Assembly: GCA_002347095.1 (NCBI GenBank)
Contig: DDWZ01000023.1
Coordinates: forward strand, 73,482-137,481
Length of the DNA stretch: 64,000 nt
Source of the DNA: Desulfobulbaceae bacterium UBA2273
Lineage (GTDB): Bacteria > Desulfobacterota > Desulfobulbia > Desulfobulbales > Desulfurivibrionaceae
Direction: 5' to 3'
In this document: positions 37,668 through 46,043 of the stretch, in pieces
Position numbering within the stretch: position 1 is the stretch's first letter
Layout: every line of letters starts with the position of its first letter
Position numbers and translations under genes: made by a program
The notes under the pieces: model-generated
Told to the model about the DNA's origin: nothing
Databases searched by the model: none
Seen by the model: the letters and a program-made list of their open reading frames with translations, nothing else

Positions 37668-38864
37668 ATGATTGAAACCACGGCGGAATCCGCCTCCAAT
37701 TATCCCCCGGATGTCCATTGCCTGAGGCTGGGCAACCGGGAAATCTTCCTCATCGGCACGGCCCACATCTCCAAGGAGTCGGTGGATCTGGTGCGCCAGG
37801 TCATTGCCAAGGAAAGGCCGGACTGCGTCTGCGTGGAGCTTGACGAAAAACGCTACGAGGCCCTGGCCAAGCGCAAGACCTGGGAGCTTCTCGACCTGCG
37901 GGAAATCATCCGCAAGAAACAGCTCTCCACCCTGCTGATCAACATGATTCTTGCCTCGTATCAGAAACGCCTCGGCGACCAGATGGGGGTCAAACCGGGC
38001 ACCGAACTGCTGGAGGCGGTGCAGGAGGCGGAGAAATACGGAATTCCCGTGGCGCTCTGCGACCGGGATGTGCGGGTCACCCTGCGCCGGGCCTGGCAAT
38101 CCACCTCATTTTGGCGCAAAAATTATCTGCTGGCCAGCATTCTCACCAGCATGTTCGAGGAAACAGAGATCACCGAGGACAAGCTGCGGGAATTGAAGGA
38201 GAGCGATGTTCTCTCCGAGCTGCTCAGTGAACTGGGCCACGCCATGCCCGAGCTCAAGCAGGTGCTCATCGACGAGCGAGACACCTTTCTGGCGGAAAAG
38301 ATCAAGGGGGCCGAAGGCAAGAGGCTGGTGGCCGTGGTGGGGGCCGGGCATGTGGCCGGAATCAAAACGGCCCTTGGCGAAGACCGCAGCGGCCAGATGG
38401 AGGGGATCAACATAATTCCACCGGTTTCCCCGGTCTGGAAGGTTGCCGGTTGGGCCATCCCCGCCATCATCGTGCTGGCTCTGGTTGCGATCGCCGTCAC
38501 CAAGGGCGCGGAGGTGGCCGGCGACAATGTGCTGTTCTGGATTCTGGCCACCGGCCTTCCCGCCGCTTTCGGGGCCATCCTGGCGCTGGCCCATCCCTTT
38601 ACCATCCTCGGCGCCTTTGTCGGAGCGCCCATCACCACCCTGCTGCCCGTGCTCGGCGTGGGACATCTCACGGCATTCATTCAGGTCATGGCCCAACCGC
38701 CGCTGGTGATTGAGTTTGAAACCGTCCTTCAGGACATGGCAAGCGTCCGCGGCTGGTGGCGCAACCGCTTGTTGCGGCTTTTTCTGGCCTTTATGCTGCC
38801 GAGCATGGGGGCTGTGGCCGGCATGTGGGTCGGCGGCTCCAGAATTATCTCAAACCTCTTTTAG
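37668..38864 (+). CDS. TraB/PrgY-family membrane protein
   Basis: 398 residues. The N-terminal domain has the family motifs LIGTAHISKES, CVCVELDEKRY and VVGAGHVAG, and the C-terminal third has several hydrophobic helices (about 260-398). The Tiki/TraB/PrgY fold includes proteins that block or degrade peptide pheromones, but the bacterial chromosomal members have no defined role. It starts 14 bases after the fadL-like gene, so it may belong to the same transcript. A dispersed repeat begins at its stop codon. Confidence 0.88.
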   Translation: MIETTAESASNYPPDVHCLRLGNREIFLIGTAHISKESVDLVRQVIAKERPDCVCVELDEKRYEALAKRKTWELLDLREIIRKKQLSTLLINMILASYQKRLGDQMGVKPGTELLEAVQEAEKYGIPVALCDRDVRVTLRRAWQSTSFWRKNYLLASILTSMFEETEITEDKLRELKESDVLSELLSELGHAMPELKQVLIDERDTFLAEKIKGAEGKRLVAVVGAGHVAGIKTALGEDRSGQMEGINIIPPVSPVWKVAGWAIPAIIVLALVAIAVTKGAEVAGDNVLFWILATGLPAAFGAILALAHPFTILGAFVGAPITTLLPVLGVGHLTAFIQVMAQPPLVIEFETVLQDMASVRGWWRNRLLRLFLAFMLPSMGAVAGMWVGGSRIISNLF

Positions 38865-38967
38865 GCTCCGTTACGAAACGACCTCGCCACTCGTGAGCAT
38901 TTCGTTGCGGCTTCGCATGCCGTCTCTGATATCCGGACGACGACAGCACCTTAAATACAACGGCTTT
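38864..38967 (+). repeat. Dispersed imperfect palindromic repeat, copy C
   Basis: Runs opposite to copies A and B. It begins at the TraB stop with GGCTCCGTTACGAAACG and its other arm is CATTTCGTTGCGGCTTC, followed by ATATCCGGA. The reverse complement aligns with the cores GAAGCCGCAACGAAATG of copy A and CGTAACGGAGCC of copy B. The outer arms pair imperfectly. Confidence 0.6.
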
Positions 38968-38978
38968 AGGCAAAAAAC

Positions 38979-39302
38979 ATGAACAAAAAATTGTATCTTG
39001 CGGGCAAAGAGGCCCGCCACCTGCGCGGTCTGGGACACCACCTCTCCCCTCTGGTCATGATCGGCAAGGACGGCGTTACCGACAATCTCACCGAAGCCTT
39101 GGAAGCAGTGCTTACCGCGCACGAGCTGGTCAAGGTCAAGATCCAGGACGGTTGCCCCTTTGCCCGGGAAGAGGCCGCAGAGCTGCTGGCCCAAAAAACC
39201 AAAAGCCGGATCGCCCAGATCATCGGCAAAACCTTCCTGCTCTTCCGCGAAAACAAGGAGCAGAAAGAAGACAAGAAAATCAAGCTGCCGAAGGGCAAAT
39301 AG
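38979..39302 (+). CDS. yhbY: YhbY-type CRM-domain RNA-binding protein
   Basis: 107 residues. The CRM domain is complete: the start LAGKEARHLRGLGHHLSPLV, then IGKDGVTDNL and the ending IIGKTFLLFR. YhbY associates with precursors of the large ribosomal subunit. The C-terminal 20 residues are very rich in Lys and Glu, longer than in E. coli. The cmoB start lies 20 bases further on, so the two RNA-related genes are probably co-transcribed. Confidence 0.93.
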   Translation: MNKKLYLAGKEARHLRGLGHHLSPLVMIGKDGVTDNLTEALEAVLTAHELVKVKIQDGCPFAREEAAELLAQKTKSRIAQIIGKTFLLFRENKEQKEDKKIKLPKGK

Positions 39303-39322
39303 CTGTAGCCTCAGACCCGGCC

Positions 39323-40282
39323 ATGCGCGATTATCTTGACCTGCTGAAAACCGCCGACAAGGACGCCATCCGCGCCCGGCGGACAGAGACGGCCGCTCGG
39401 CTGGCCCAGCCCAAAAAAGGCTTTTTGCGCTTCCGCGAGCCCTATGAGGCCTTGCATCACCTGCAGGCACGATTCACCGATTTCAGCAAGGATGCGGTGA
39501 CCATCGGCCGGGCCGATGAGTTGGGCGAAACGGACCTGTGCCTGGTGCGGGAGACCATGCGGGCCTTCATGCCTTGGCGCAAGGGACCATTCGATGTGTT
39601 CGGGGTTGAAATCGATGCCGAGTGGCAAAGCTGGCGCAAGTGGAATCGGCTGCTGCCCGCCCTGCCCGACCTCACCGGCAAGGTGGTGGCCGATATCGGC
39701 TGCAACAACGGCTACTACATGTTTCGCATGCTGGAGCATAAGCCGCGCTGCGTTATCGGGCTGGAGCCCTTTCTCCAGCATTATTACTGCTTCAAGACCC
39801 TCCGCCGGATGGCCGGGGCCGACGAGCTGTTCATCGAGTTGATGGGAGTGGAGGACATCCCCCTCTTCCCCACCTGTTTTGATGTGGTGTTTCTGATGGG
39901 CATCATCTACCACCGCATCTCGCCGGTGGAGATGCTGCGGGAAATCCGGGCAGCCATGCGCCCCGGCGGGGTTTTAATTTTAGAATCCCAGGCCATCCCC
40001 GGCGAGGAACCGGTGGCCCTTTTTCCCGAGGAGCGTTATGCTAAGGTGCCAGGCACCTATTTCGTGCCCACGGCAAATTGCTTGCGCAACTGGCTCATCC
40101 GCACCGGCTTTACTGAGGTGGAAATCTTTTGCAGCCACCCCATGAGCAGCGAAGAACAACGGAAAACAGCATGGATGACCTTTGAATCCTACGAGGATTT
40201 TCTTGACCCCGGCAACCCTACCCTGACCGTGGAAGGCTACCCGGCACCCTTGCGGGTGTATCTTCGGGCGAATAGCCCCTGA
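39323..40282 (+). CDS. cmoB: tRNA uridine-34 carboxymethyltransferase CmoB
   Basis: 319 residues from the ATG at 39323, close to the 323 of E. coli CmoB; longer frames would run into yhbY. The ribosome site is weak. The methyltransferase motif I VVADIGCNNGYYM and the family blocks RKGPFDVFGVEIDAEWQSWRKW and FLMGIIYHRISP are present. CmoB uses carboxy-SAM to turn 5-hydroxyuridine at the tRNA wobble position into 5-oxyacetyluridine. CmoA, which makes carboxy-SAM, is not nearby. Confidence 0.94.
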   Translation: MRDYLDLLKTADKDAIRARRTETAARLAQPKKGFLRFREPYEALHHLQARFTDFSKDAVTIGRADELGETDLCLVRETMRAFMPWRKGPFDVFGVEIDAEWQSWRKWNRLLPALPDLTGKVVADIGCNNGYYMFRMLEHKPRCVIGLEPFLQHYYCFKTLRRMAGADELFIELMGVEDIPLFPTCFDVVFLMGIIYHRISPVEMLREIRAAMRPGGVLILESQAIPGEEPVALFPEERYAKVPGTYFVPTANCLRNWLIRTGFTEVEIFCSHPMSSEEQRKTAWMTFESYEDFLDPGNPTLTVEGYPAPLRVYLRANSP

Positions 40283-40323
40283 ATGGTCTGCAGATCAACC
40301 CTTTACCCAAAAATGGTGGCGAC

Positions 40324-40473
40324 TTGGCAAAGCCTAACTATCAGTACGAAAAACGGCAGCGAGAACTGGCAAAGAAAAAGAAAAAGGAAGAAAAAAAGCA
40401 GAGCCTGTTGGAAAAAAAGGAAATCCCCTCCGAGTCCGAGCCTGATCAACTTTCAGACACGAATACGGATTGA
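40324..40473 (+). CDS. Short Lys-rich conserved small protein
   Basis: 49 residues read from a TTG start at 40324, with GGTGG four bases before it. The sequence begins MAKPNYQYEKRQRELAKKKK and continues with more Lys and Glu, then an acidic tail. I recognise the NYQYEKRQRELAKKKKKEEK pattern as a short protein that recurs in many proteobacteria with no known function. It would form one charged helix and may bind nucleic acid. It lies between cmoB and the flagellin promoter, 41 bases after cmoB, and an ATG frame over the same bases is spurious. Confidence 0.7.
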   Translation: MAKPNYQYEKRQRELAKKKKKEEKKQSLLEKKEIPSESEPDQLSDTNTD

Positions 40474-40568
40474 AGCGGTTCTTGGCAGGAGACTGGCCTT
40501 TCCGGAACATTGGCGACGCCAATACTGCGCATCTCCCCAAGTTCACGAATTAATTTACGGCCTCCTCC

Positions 40569-40598
40569 TTGACTTCCTCCAGCGTATCCGCATAGTAT
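40569..40598 (+). promoter_or_regulatory. Candidate sigma-70-type promoter of the flagellin gene
   Basis: TTGACT at 40569-40574 and TAGTAT at 40593-40598 are separated by 18 bases. The start codon is 23 bases further on, so the leader would be very short. No sigma-28 pattern was found here. Confidence 0.5.
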
Positions 40599-40607
40599 AC
40601 GGTATAC
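40595..40607. promoter_or_regulatory. Tandem GTATAC repeat overlapping the flagellin -10 box
   Basis: GTATAC-G-GTATAC is a 13-base symmetrical site that overlaps the proposed -10 box and lies directly before the AAGGAGG ribosome site. It may be an operator. Confidence 0.35.
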
Positions 40608-40620
40608 AAGGAGGTCTGCC

Positions 40621-41457
40621 ATGGCCATTACGATCAACAGCAACAGCAGCACACTAGCCGTTAGCCAACTGGAGCGCAGCCCAAAAAATCTTGCCCCTTC
40701 CCTGGAAAAAATCGCTTCCGAACGGCGCACCAGCAAGGGTTCGGATGATGCCGCAGGCATGGTCATCGCCGACAGCCTGACCACGCAGGCACGAGGAATG
40801 GGCCAGGCCCTGCGCAGCACCAACGATGCCGTTTCCATGGCTCAGGTGGCGGACAGCGCCTTGGGTCAGTCAACAACCTTGGTGCAGTCCATCCGCAAAA
40901 AGGCGGTCCAGGCGGCAGCCAGCCAAAGCACGGAGACCCGCCAGGCTCTCCAGAAAGAGATCAATACCTCCTTGGCCCAACTCGACAAAATCGCCGAGGA
41001 CACTGCCTACAACGGACAGCAGTTGCTTTCCGGCTCTTTTCCCGGCAAAGAGATCCAAGTGGGAGCCAACAGCGGCGAAACCATGAGGCTGTCCATCCCC
41101 TCGGCAAAAACAAACACACTCGGCAGCCCGACCATGGGCACGCTCTCCGAGGTCACTGTTCTGAGCCAGGAAAGCGCCCAGGATGCCAGCAAGATTGCCG
41201 ATGCGGCCCTGGCACAGATCAACGCCGCCCGGGCAGACATCGGTTCCGCCCAAAAGCAGCTTTCTACGGCGATCAACAATCTGACCACCTCCGGCAGCAA
41301 CCTGCTGGCCGCCGCCTCAAGCACCGCCGATGTTGATATGGCGGAAGAAACCATCAACTTCACCACCATGAAGGTTCTCACCGAGGCGAAATCCTTTGCC
41401 CTGGCCCAGACCAAAAACTTGAACAAACAAAACGTGTTGAGCCTGCTGCAAGGTTGA
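40621..41457 (+). CDS. Divergent short flagellin
   Basis: 278 residues with only the D0/D1 ends of flagellin and almost no variable centre. The N-terminal core has SLEKIASERRTSKGSDDAAGMVIADSLTT in place of the usual RIN-type motif, and the C-terminal core ends AKSFALAQTKNLNKQNVLSLLQG, like standard flagellins. No signal peptide, as expected for type III export. It has a strong AAGGAGG site and its own terminator. No other flagellar gene is in this window. It could be a minor filament subunit or a filament with another use. Confidence 0.88.
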   Translation: MAITINSNSSTLAVSQLERSPKNLAPSLEKIASERRTSKGSDDAAGMVIADSLTTQARGMGQALRSTNDAVSMAQVADSALGQSTTLVQSIRKKAVQAAASQSTETRQALQKEINTSLAQLDKIAEDTAYNGQQLLSGSFPGKEIQVGANSGETMRLSIPSAKTNTLGSPTMGTLSEVTVLSQESAQDASKIADAALAQINAARADIGSAQKQLSTAINNLTTSGSNLLAAASSTADVDMAEETINFTTMKVLTEAKSFALAQTKNLNKQNVLSLLQG

Positions 41458-41488
41458 ACCGCGGTCTCCTGCGGCCACATACTAAACA

Positions 41489-41526
41489 AAAAAACCGAAT
41501 CGCCATCAAGCGATTCGGTTTTTTTG
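41489..41526 (+). terminator. Rho-independent terminator of the flagellin gene
   Basis: A stem AAAACCGAATCG/CGATTCGGTTTT with an 8-base loop is followed by a T run. It begins about 30 bases past the flagellin stop. Confidence 0.92.
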
Positions 41527-41561
41527 TCAACAGCCGGCTTCTTTCGCCCTAGCGCTGATAA

Positions 41562-42272
41562 TCAGTGACGGGCCAAAAATTCACCTGCCCCTTTTCCGCG
41601 GGAATCCCTTTCTGTGATGGAGTCAGCCCCCTTTGCAAACGAGAGCGCCTTCGTGGGACAATTCACCACACAGTTTCCGCAGCGCATGCAATCCGCGCTT
41701 CTGACATTTCCGATGCTCCGCATGCTGCCGGGGTTGGTCTCAATGGGGCAGACCTTCTCGCACAGGCCGCACTCGCGGCATCCGTCTCCAACCTGCAACC
41801 GATAGGCCCGCAACCCGAGAAATCCCTGAAAAAGACCCATGGGACAGATGCTGCACCAGGACCTCGGTTTCCAGAGCAGACCAAGCCATATGCCCATGCC
41901 TGTGGAGATGGTCCACATCATCACGAAAGCAGCCCCGATTTTTTTGGGATCCCCATCGGCCAGGATCAGCCGGGATAAGAGCAAGCCCATCATCAGGACA
42001 AAAATAAGCCATCGAAACCATGGCGCCTTGAAAACCGGCAGCATCTTCTTCTTGCGGCTGAACAATGCGAGCAGCCGTTCGTGAAAAGAACCCATGGCGC
42101 AAAACCAGCCGCAATAATAACGGCCGCGAAACAGAGAAAGGATGAGCATGAACAGCAGCATGACGATGGCGATATAGCCGAGATAAGGCCAAAAATACCC
42201 GCCGATCACCACAAGGGGCACGAGGGGCGCAAGTCCGATCTGCCAATATTTACGATTCTTCTTTTCTTTCAT
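41562..42272 (-). CDS. NapH-like membrane ferredoxin (4Fe-4S)
   Basis: 236 residues. Four hydrophobic helices (about 13-45, 85-105, 112-135) carry two cytoplasmic cysteine motifs, YYCGWFCAMG and WCSICPMG, as in NapH/NosR/CcoG-type proteins. The C-terminal part has two 4Fe-4S ferredoxin motifs, CRECGLCEKVCP and CMRCGNCVVNCP. Such proteins pass electrons from the quinone pool to periplasmic or membrane reductases. No reductase gene is adjacent, so the partner is unknown. Confidence 0.9.
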   Translation of the reverse strand: MKEKKNRKYWQIGLAPLVPLVVIGGYFWPYLGYIAIVMLLFMLILSLFRGRYYCGWFCAMGSFHERLLALFSRKKKMLPVFKAPWFRWLIFVLMMGLLLSRLILADGDPKKIGAAFVMMWTISTGMGIWLGLLWKPRSWCSICPMGLFQGFLGLRAYRLQVGDGCRECGLCEKVCPIETNPGSMRSIGNVRSADCMRCGNCVVNCPTKALSFAKGADSITERDSRGKGAGEFLARH

Positions 42273-42640
42273 CCCCTCACCTTTCGGACCGCAAAACGCT
42301 TGTTTTCATCACGTTACCCACCGAAGGCCCCCCTACGATGCCACCAACACAAAAAAGATTAAGAATATAATTAATAAATTTATTTACTAAATAAGAAAAA
42401 ACTTAACCTTTGTCAAGGTGAAATATCCTCTCCCCATCGCCCGAAAACTCCCGGACACCAACAAGAGTGGAGGCGGTGCGCTCTGTTGGCACGAAACACA
42501 TCATGACATCAGCGTACCAGAAAAACGCACACCGAAGAGAGGCAAGTTTTTTTGCTGTGCCCAACACAACCGGGAAAGAAATTTACAGAACAACAGAGAG
42601 GGGGGGGACGGCATAACGCCAACGGATTCGGCTGCTTGAC
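42273..42640. other. Intergenic region with an AT-rich island
   Basis: 368 bases between two minus-strand genes. Positions 42351-42416 are almost pure A/T (for example TTAATAAATTTATTTACTAA), in sharp contrast to the GC-rich surroundings. It probably holds the promoter of the NapH-like gene and would also suit a nucleoid protein. I see no credible gene. Confidence 0.5.
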
Positions 42641-43348
42641 TCACGCTCCGGGTTTCAACCCAGCCTCAAGCCGCAAAAGCATCCGGGCGAGTTTTTGGTT
42701 ATCCGCGACCTGTTCGACCATATTCGCTTTGAAATTTTCCCTGGCAAAATGGGCCGCGGTCCTGCCGTCTTCCGAAACAAGTCGAGGATCGGCCCCCCGG
42801 TCAAGGAGCAGATGAACCACCTCGATTCGCCCATTTTTTGCCGCAGCCATGAGGGGAGTCAGCCTGCTTTTTCCCACCCGGCAGTTCGGATCCGCCTTGT
42901 AATCAAGAAGCAAGGCGGCGATCCGTGCATCCTCCTTGTGCGCCGCCAGCCAGAGAGGGGTTCTGCCGTCATGGTCGGCGACATTCGGTTGGGCGCCGAA
43001 TGCCAACAGCTTGGAAACAATGGCCGGATTGCCGGGAGCAATGGCGCAGTGCAGGGCGGTGGTGCCGTCATCCGTGGCGGAATTGACCGCTTCAACGCTG
43101 GCTTTGACCAGAACATGATCGATCCCGTCCACAAACCCCTGGGCAACCGCCTGCATGAGAATGGTCTTGCCGGTTCCATCGACCACAAAAAAATCATCCC
43201 GGCGCCGGAACCGTGTAAAAATCCCGGGCTTGCCGTCTTCCCCCTCCTCCTCACGCAAAGCCAGGGATCGGCTTACCCGGATCAAAAAAAAGCTGATGAT
43301 TACCACAAGGGCAAAAAGAGCGAAGATGGCGGTATATCCATCGGGCAT
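42641..43348 (-). CDS. Membrane-anchored ankyrin-repeat protein
   Basis: 235 residues from the ATG at 43348, with AGGGAG upstream. One hydrophobic segment (about 5-24) is followed by a charged stretch and then four to five ankyrin repeats (DGTTALHCAI, DGRTPLWLAA, LTPLMAAAKNG, DGRTAAHFA) to the end. Ankyrin repeats mediate protein contacts. The single N-terminal helix suggests an inner-membrane anchor. The partner is unknown and neighbouring genes give no hint. Confidence 0.9.
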   Translation of the reverse strand: MPDGYTAIFALFALVVIISFFLIRVSRSLALREEEGEDGKPGIFTRFRRRDDFFVVDGTGKTILMQAVAQGFVDGIDHVLVKASVEAVNSATDDGTTALHCAIAPGNPAIVSKLLAFGAQPNVADHDGRTPLWLAAHKEDARIAALLLDYKADPNCRVGKSRLTPLMAAAKNGRIEVVHLLLDRGADPRLVSEDGRTAAHFARENFKANMVEQVADNQKLARMLLRLEAGLKPGA

Positions 43349-43482
43349 GGCTTGCAACTCCCTCTTTGCACATGATCGGGGCACGGAAAAAACCCTGCCG
43401 CCACCACGGGCGACGCACTGCTGTTAGCAGGCGCAACTTCGACGTTTTCACAAAAAGCACGGTGGGATTATCTTATATATCT

Positions 43483-43544
43483 TAGCATCGAAAGCTACGA
43501 GGGCAAAGGGTAAAGCCCGCCAAGGCGGGAAAGGATTTTTTTTT
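43483..43544 (+). promoter_or_regulatory. Structured leader of kup with mutually exclusive hairpins (candidate RNA switch)
   Basis: A hairpin TAGC/GCTA (43483-43497) is followed by GGGC (43501-43504) that can pair with GCCC (43515-43518). The same region forms a terminator-like stem CCCGCC-AA-GGCGGG (43516-43529), followed six bases later by nine T. The two pairings share bases, so only one can form. The kup start codon is 62 bases downstream and no plus-strand gene ends upstream. Confidence 0.4.
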
Positions 43545-43606
43545 ATTGCTCTTTTAGTGACAATGGCCGATAGTGCCGTTTGCTGAAAATAAAGGAATAA
43601 ACTGTT

Positions 43607-45493
43607 ATGAATTCCCCCCCCGATGAAATCCCCGGCAAAAAATTAACCGCGCTGTCGCTTGCGGCCCTGGGCGTTGTTTTTGGCGACATCGGCACCAGCC
43701 CTCTGTACGCCATGCGGGAATGTTTCCACGGCCAATACGCCATCACGGCTTCCGCCGGCAATATCCTCGGCGTATTGTCCCTCATCTTCTGGGCTCTGCT
43801 GCTCATTGTCAGCGTCAAATATCTCGGCTTCATCCTCCGGGCCGATAACGAAGGCGAAGGCGGGGTTCTGGCCCTGACCGCCCTGATCAAACCGAAAAAC
43901 ATCAAGCCCCGCACCCCCCAATGGGCCCTGGTGGGGCTGGGCGTTTTTGCCGCCTGCCTGATGTACGGCGATGGCATGATCACCCCGGCCATCTCGGTGC
44001 TGAGCGCCGTGGAAGGGGTAAAGAACATCACCCCGCTGCTCGAAGCCTACATCATCCCGACCACCATCATCATCCTCGGCGGGCTGTTTCTGCTGCAAAA
44101 GCGGGGCACCGCCAGGGTGGGCCGCCTGTTCGGGCCGATCATGCTCCTCTGGTTCTGCACCCTTGCCGGCCTCGGCATTGCCCAGATCCTCAACTACCCC
44201 GAGGTTCTGGCCGCCGTCTTTCCCTGGCACGGGATCAGTTTTCTACTCGAAAACAGGCTGCACGGCTTCATCGTCTTGGGCGCGGTCTTCCTGGCGGTTA
44301 CCGGGGCCGAGGCGATCTATGCCGACATGGGCCATTTCGGCAAACGGCCCATCCAACTGGTCTGGTTCCTGGTCGCCTTTCCGGCCCTGGTGCTGAACTA
44401 TTTCGGCCAGGGCGCCCTCCTGCTTGTCCGGCCGGAAGAGGCGTACCATCCCTTCTACGCCCTGGTTCCGGACTGGGCCATGATCCCCATGGTGATCCTG
44501 GCCACGTGCGCCACGATCATCGCCTCCCAAGCCGTGATCACCGGCTCCTTTTCCCTCACCCGCCAGGCGATTCAACTGGGATACCTTCCCCGGCTGCGGG
44601 TCACCCACACCTCGTCCTCGCACATGGGGCAGATCTATGTGGGACCGGTGAACTGGGCCCTGATGCTCTGCACCATCGGCCTGGTCCTGGGCTTTCAATC
44701 CTCAAGCAAGCTGGCCGCCGCCTACGGCGTGGCAGTGAGCGCCACCATGCTGATCACCACCACCCTCTTTTTTGTGGTGGCCAGCAAGCGCTGGGGTTGG
44801 AGCCGGCTGACCGCCGGATTGCTCACCGCCCTTTTCTTTGCCGTGGACCTTCCCTTTTTCGCAGCGAACATGAGCAAGCTCTTCCATGGCGCCTGGTTTG
44901 CCCTTGCCATTGGCGGATTCTTCTTCCTCATCATGCTGACCTGGGAACAGGGCCGAGAGATCCTTGGCAACAAGATGCGGAGCCTGACCCCGAGACTGGA
45001 AACATTCAAGGAGATGCTGGCAGCCAACCCGCCGCAGCGAATCAGCGGCCAAGCCGTGTTCCTGACCCGGGGCCATGACATTGTGCCCGCCGCGCTGATG
45101 CATAACCTGAAGCACAACAAGATCCTGCACTCGGAGGTTATTTTTCTCAACATCCGCACCGAGGAAATACCCAGGGTGCCGAACTTCGAAAAAATCGAGG
45201 CCGAAAAACTGGGCGCTGGCCTCTACCGCATCATTGCCCACTACGGTTTCATGGAAGAGCCGAACATTGACACCATTTTCGCCCTGTCCCGCAGCAAGGG
45301 GGTGAACCTGGAGATGAAAGAGGCCAGCTTTTTCCTGGGGAGGGAAAAACTCTCCATCAGCGAACACCCGGAAATGTGGCGCTGGCGCTCGCACCTTTTC
45401 CTCTTCCTGGCGCGCAACGCCATGGATGCCGCGGCATTTTTCGACATCCCCTCGGACCAGGTCATTGAGGTCGGCGTTCAGCTAGAGCTGTAA
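43607..45493 (+). CDS. kup: Kup-family potassium uptake transporter
   Basis: 628 residues, standard length. The hallmark GVVFGDIGTSPLYAMRE lies near the N-terminus, then about 12 membrane helices to residue 450 including MYGDGMITPAISVLSAVEG, and a cytoplasmic C-terminal domain of about 170 residues. Kup brings K+ into the cell, probably with protons. It stands alone, preceded by a leader with switch-like hairpins. Its ribosome site is weak (GGAATAAAC). Confidence 0.96.
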   Translation: MNSPPDEIPGKKLTALSLAALGVVFGDIGTSPLYAMRECFHGQYAITASAGNILGVLSLIFWALLLIVSVKYLGFILRADNEGEGGVLALTALIKPKNIKPRTPQWALVGLGVFAACLMYGDGMITPAISVLSAVEGVKNITPLLEAYIIPTTIIILGGLFLLQKRGTARVGRLFGPIMLLWFCTLAGLGIAQILNYPEVLAAVFPWHGISFLLENRLHGFIVLGAVFLAVTGAEAIYADMGHFGKRPIQLVWFLVAFPALVLNYFGQGALLLVRPEEAYHPFYALVPDWAMIPMVILATCATIIASQAVITGSFSLTRQAIQLGYLPRLRVTHTSSSHMGQIYVGPVNWALMLCTIGLVLGFQSSSKLAAAYGVAVSATMLITTTLFFVVASKRWGWSRLTAGLLTALFFAVDLPFFAANMSKLFHGAWFALAIGGFFFLIMLTWEQGREILGNKMRSLTPRLETFKEMLAANPPQRISGQAVFLTRGHDIVPAALMHNLKHNKILHSEVIFLNIRTEEIPRVPNFEKIEAEKLGAGLYRIIAHYGFMEEPNIDTIFALSRSKGVNLEMKEASFFLGREKLSISEHPEMWRWRSHLFLFLARNAMDAAAFFDIPSDQVIEVGVQLEL

Positions 45494-45530
45494 CCTCACC
45501 GGCTTGCTGCGGCAACATTTCCTCCTTGGT

Positions 45531-45797
45531 TCAACCACCCAGTTGGTCAAGTCTGCGGTTCCGGAAGTACAGGAGAATATCTCCAAACACCATGATTCCG
45601 TTCAGGATATACAACCCTATCACCACATCGGGGCTGAAAAATATTTTATGCAGAATGCCGGAGACATATCCCAGAAAAACCACCCCCAGGAAAAAAAGGC
45701 TCTTGCCGGCATTGGTCCGGGAGCGGTACGAACGGCAGAGGGAAAAAGGCCAGGCCGCCCCAAAGCACACCAACATGACAATCTCAAAAATACTCAT
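45531..45797 (-). CDS. Small PQ-loop-like membrane protein
   Basis: 88 residues with three hydrophobic helices (about 2-18, 33-48, 57-76). The segment FGAAWPFSLCRSYRSRTNAGKS resembles the first helix and loop of PQ-loop/SemiSWEET proteins, which transport small solutes as dimers of three-helix units. The match is by pattern only, and its substrate is unknown. It converges on kup, and is divergent from the TAXI receptor. Confidence 0.72.
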   Translation of the reverse strand: MSIFEIVMLVCFGAAWPFSLCRSYRSRTNAGKSLFFLGVVFLGYVSGILHKIFFSPDVVIGLYILNGIMVFGDILLYFRNRRLDQLGG

Positions 45798-45918
45798 AGT
45801 TCTTCCAATCGCCTGTCTGCATGATTATTTTTTCCTTCACCGGGAACACTACAGGGGCTCAAACGTGCCGCAGCACCCATAGCGCACGCATCCATTTTTT
45901 TGTGCAAGACCATCCATA

Positions 45919-45947
45919 TTGCATCGACTGATAAAGCACGGTACTAT
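45919..45947 (+). promoter_or_regulatory. Candidate promoter of the TAXI receptor gene
   Basis: TTGCAT and TACTAT are separated by 17 bases, about 97 bases upstream of the start codon. The boxes match the consensus only partly. A small CTCTC/GAGAG hairpin lies just before the ATG. Confidence 0.3.
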
Positions 45948-46043
45948 TTCAGGACAAGAGGGCGGGCAATGACGCAAATCGCGCCACCGTGCGCCTAACC
46001 CTGCGTTAACGAGCCGTTTTCCCTCTCAACAGAGAGCGTTCCC

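Noticed and set aside
40283..40657. 124-codon plus-strand frame starting right after cmoB
   Set aside because: It overlaps the better-supported Lys-rich small gene, the flagellin promoter and the flagellin start in another frame.
43465..43545. kup leader as a c-di-GMP (GEMM) or c-di-AMP (ydaO) riboswitch
   Set aside because: The conserved cores of both classes, such as GGCAAACC with GACGCAAAG, are not present in the needed order. Only the switch-like hairpins are reported.
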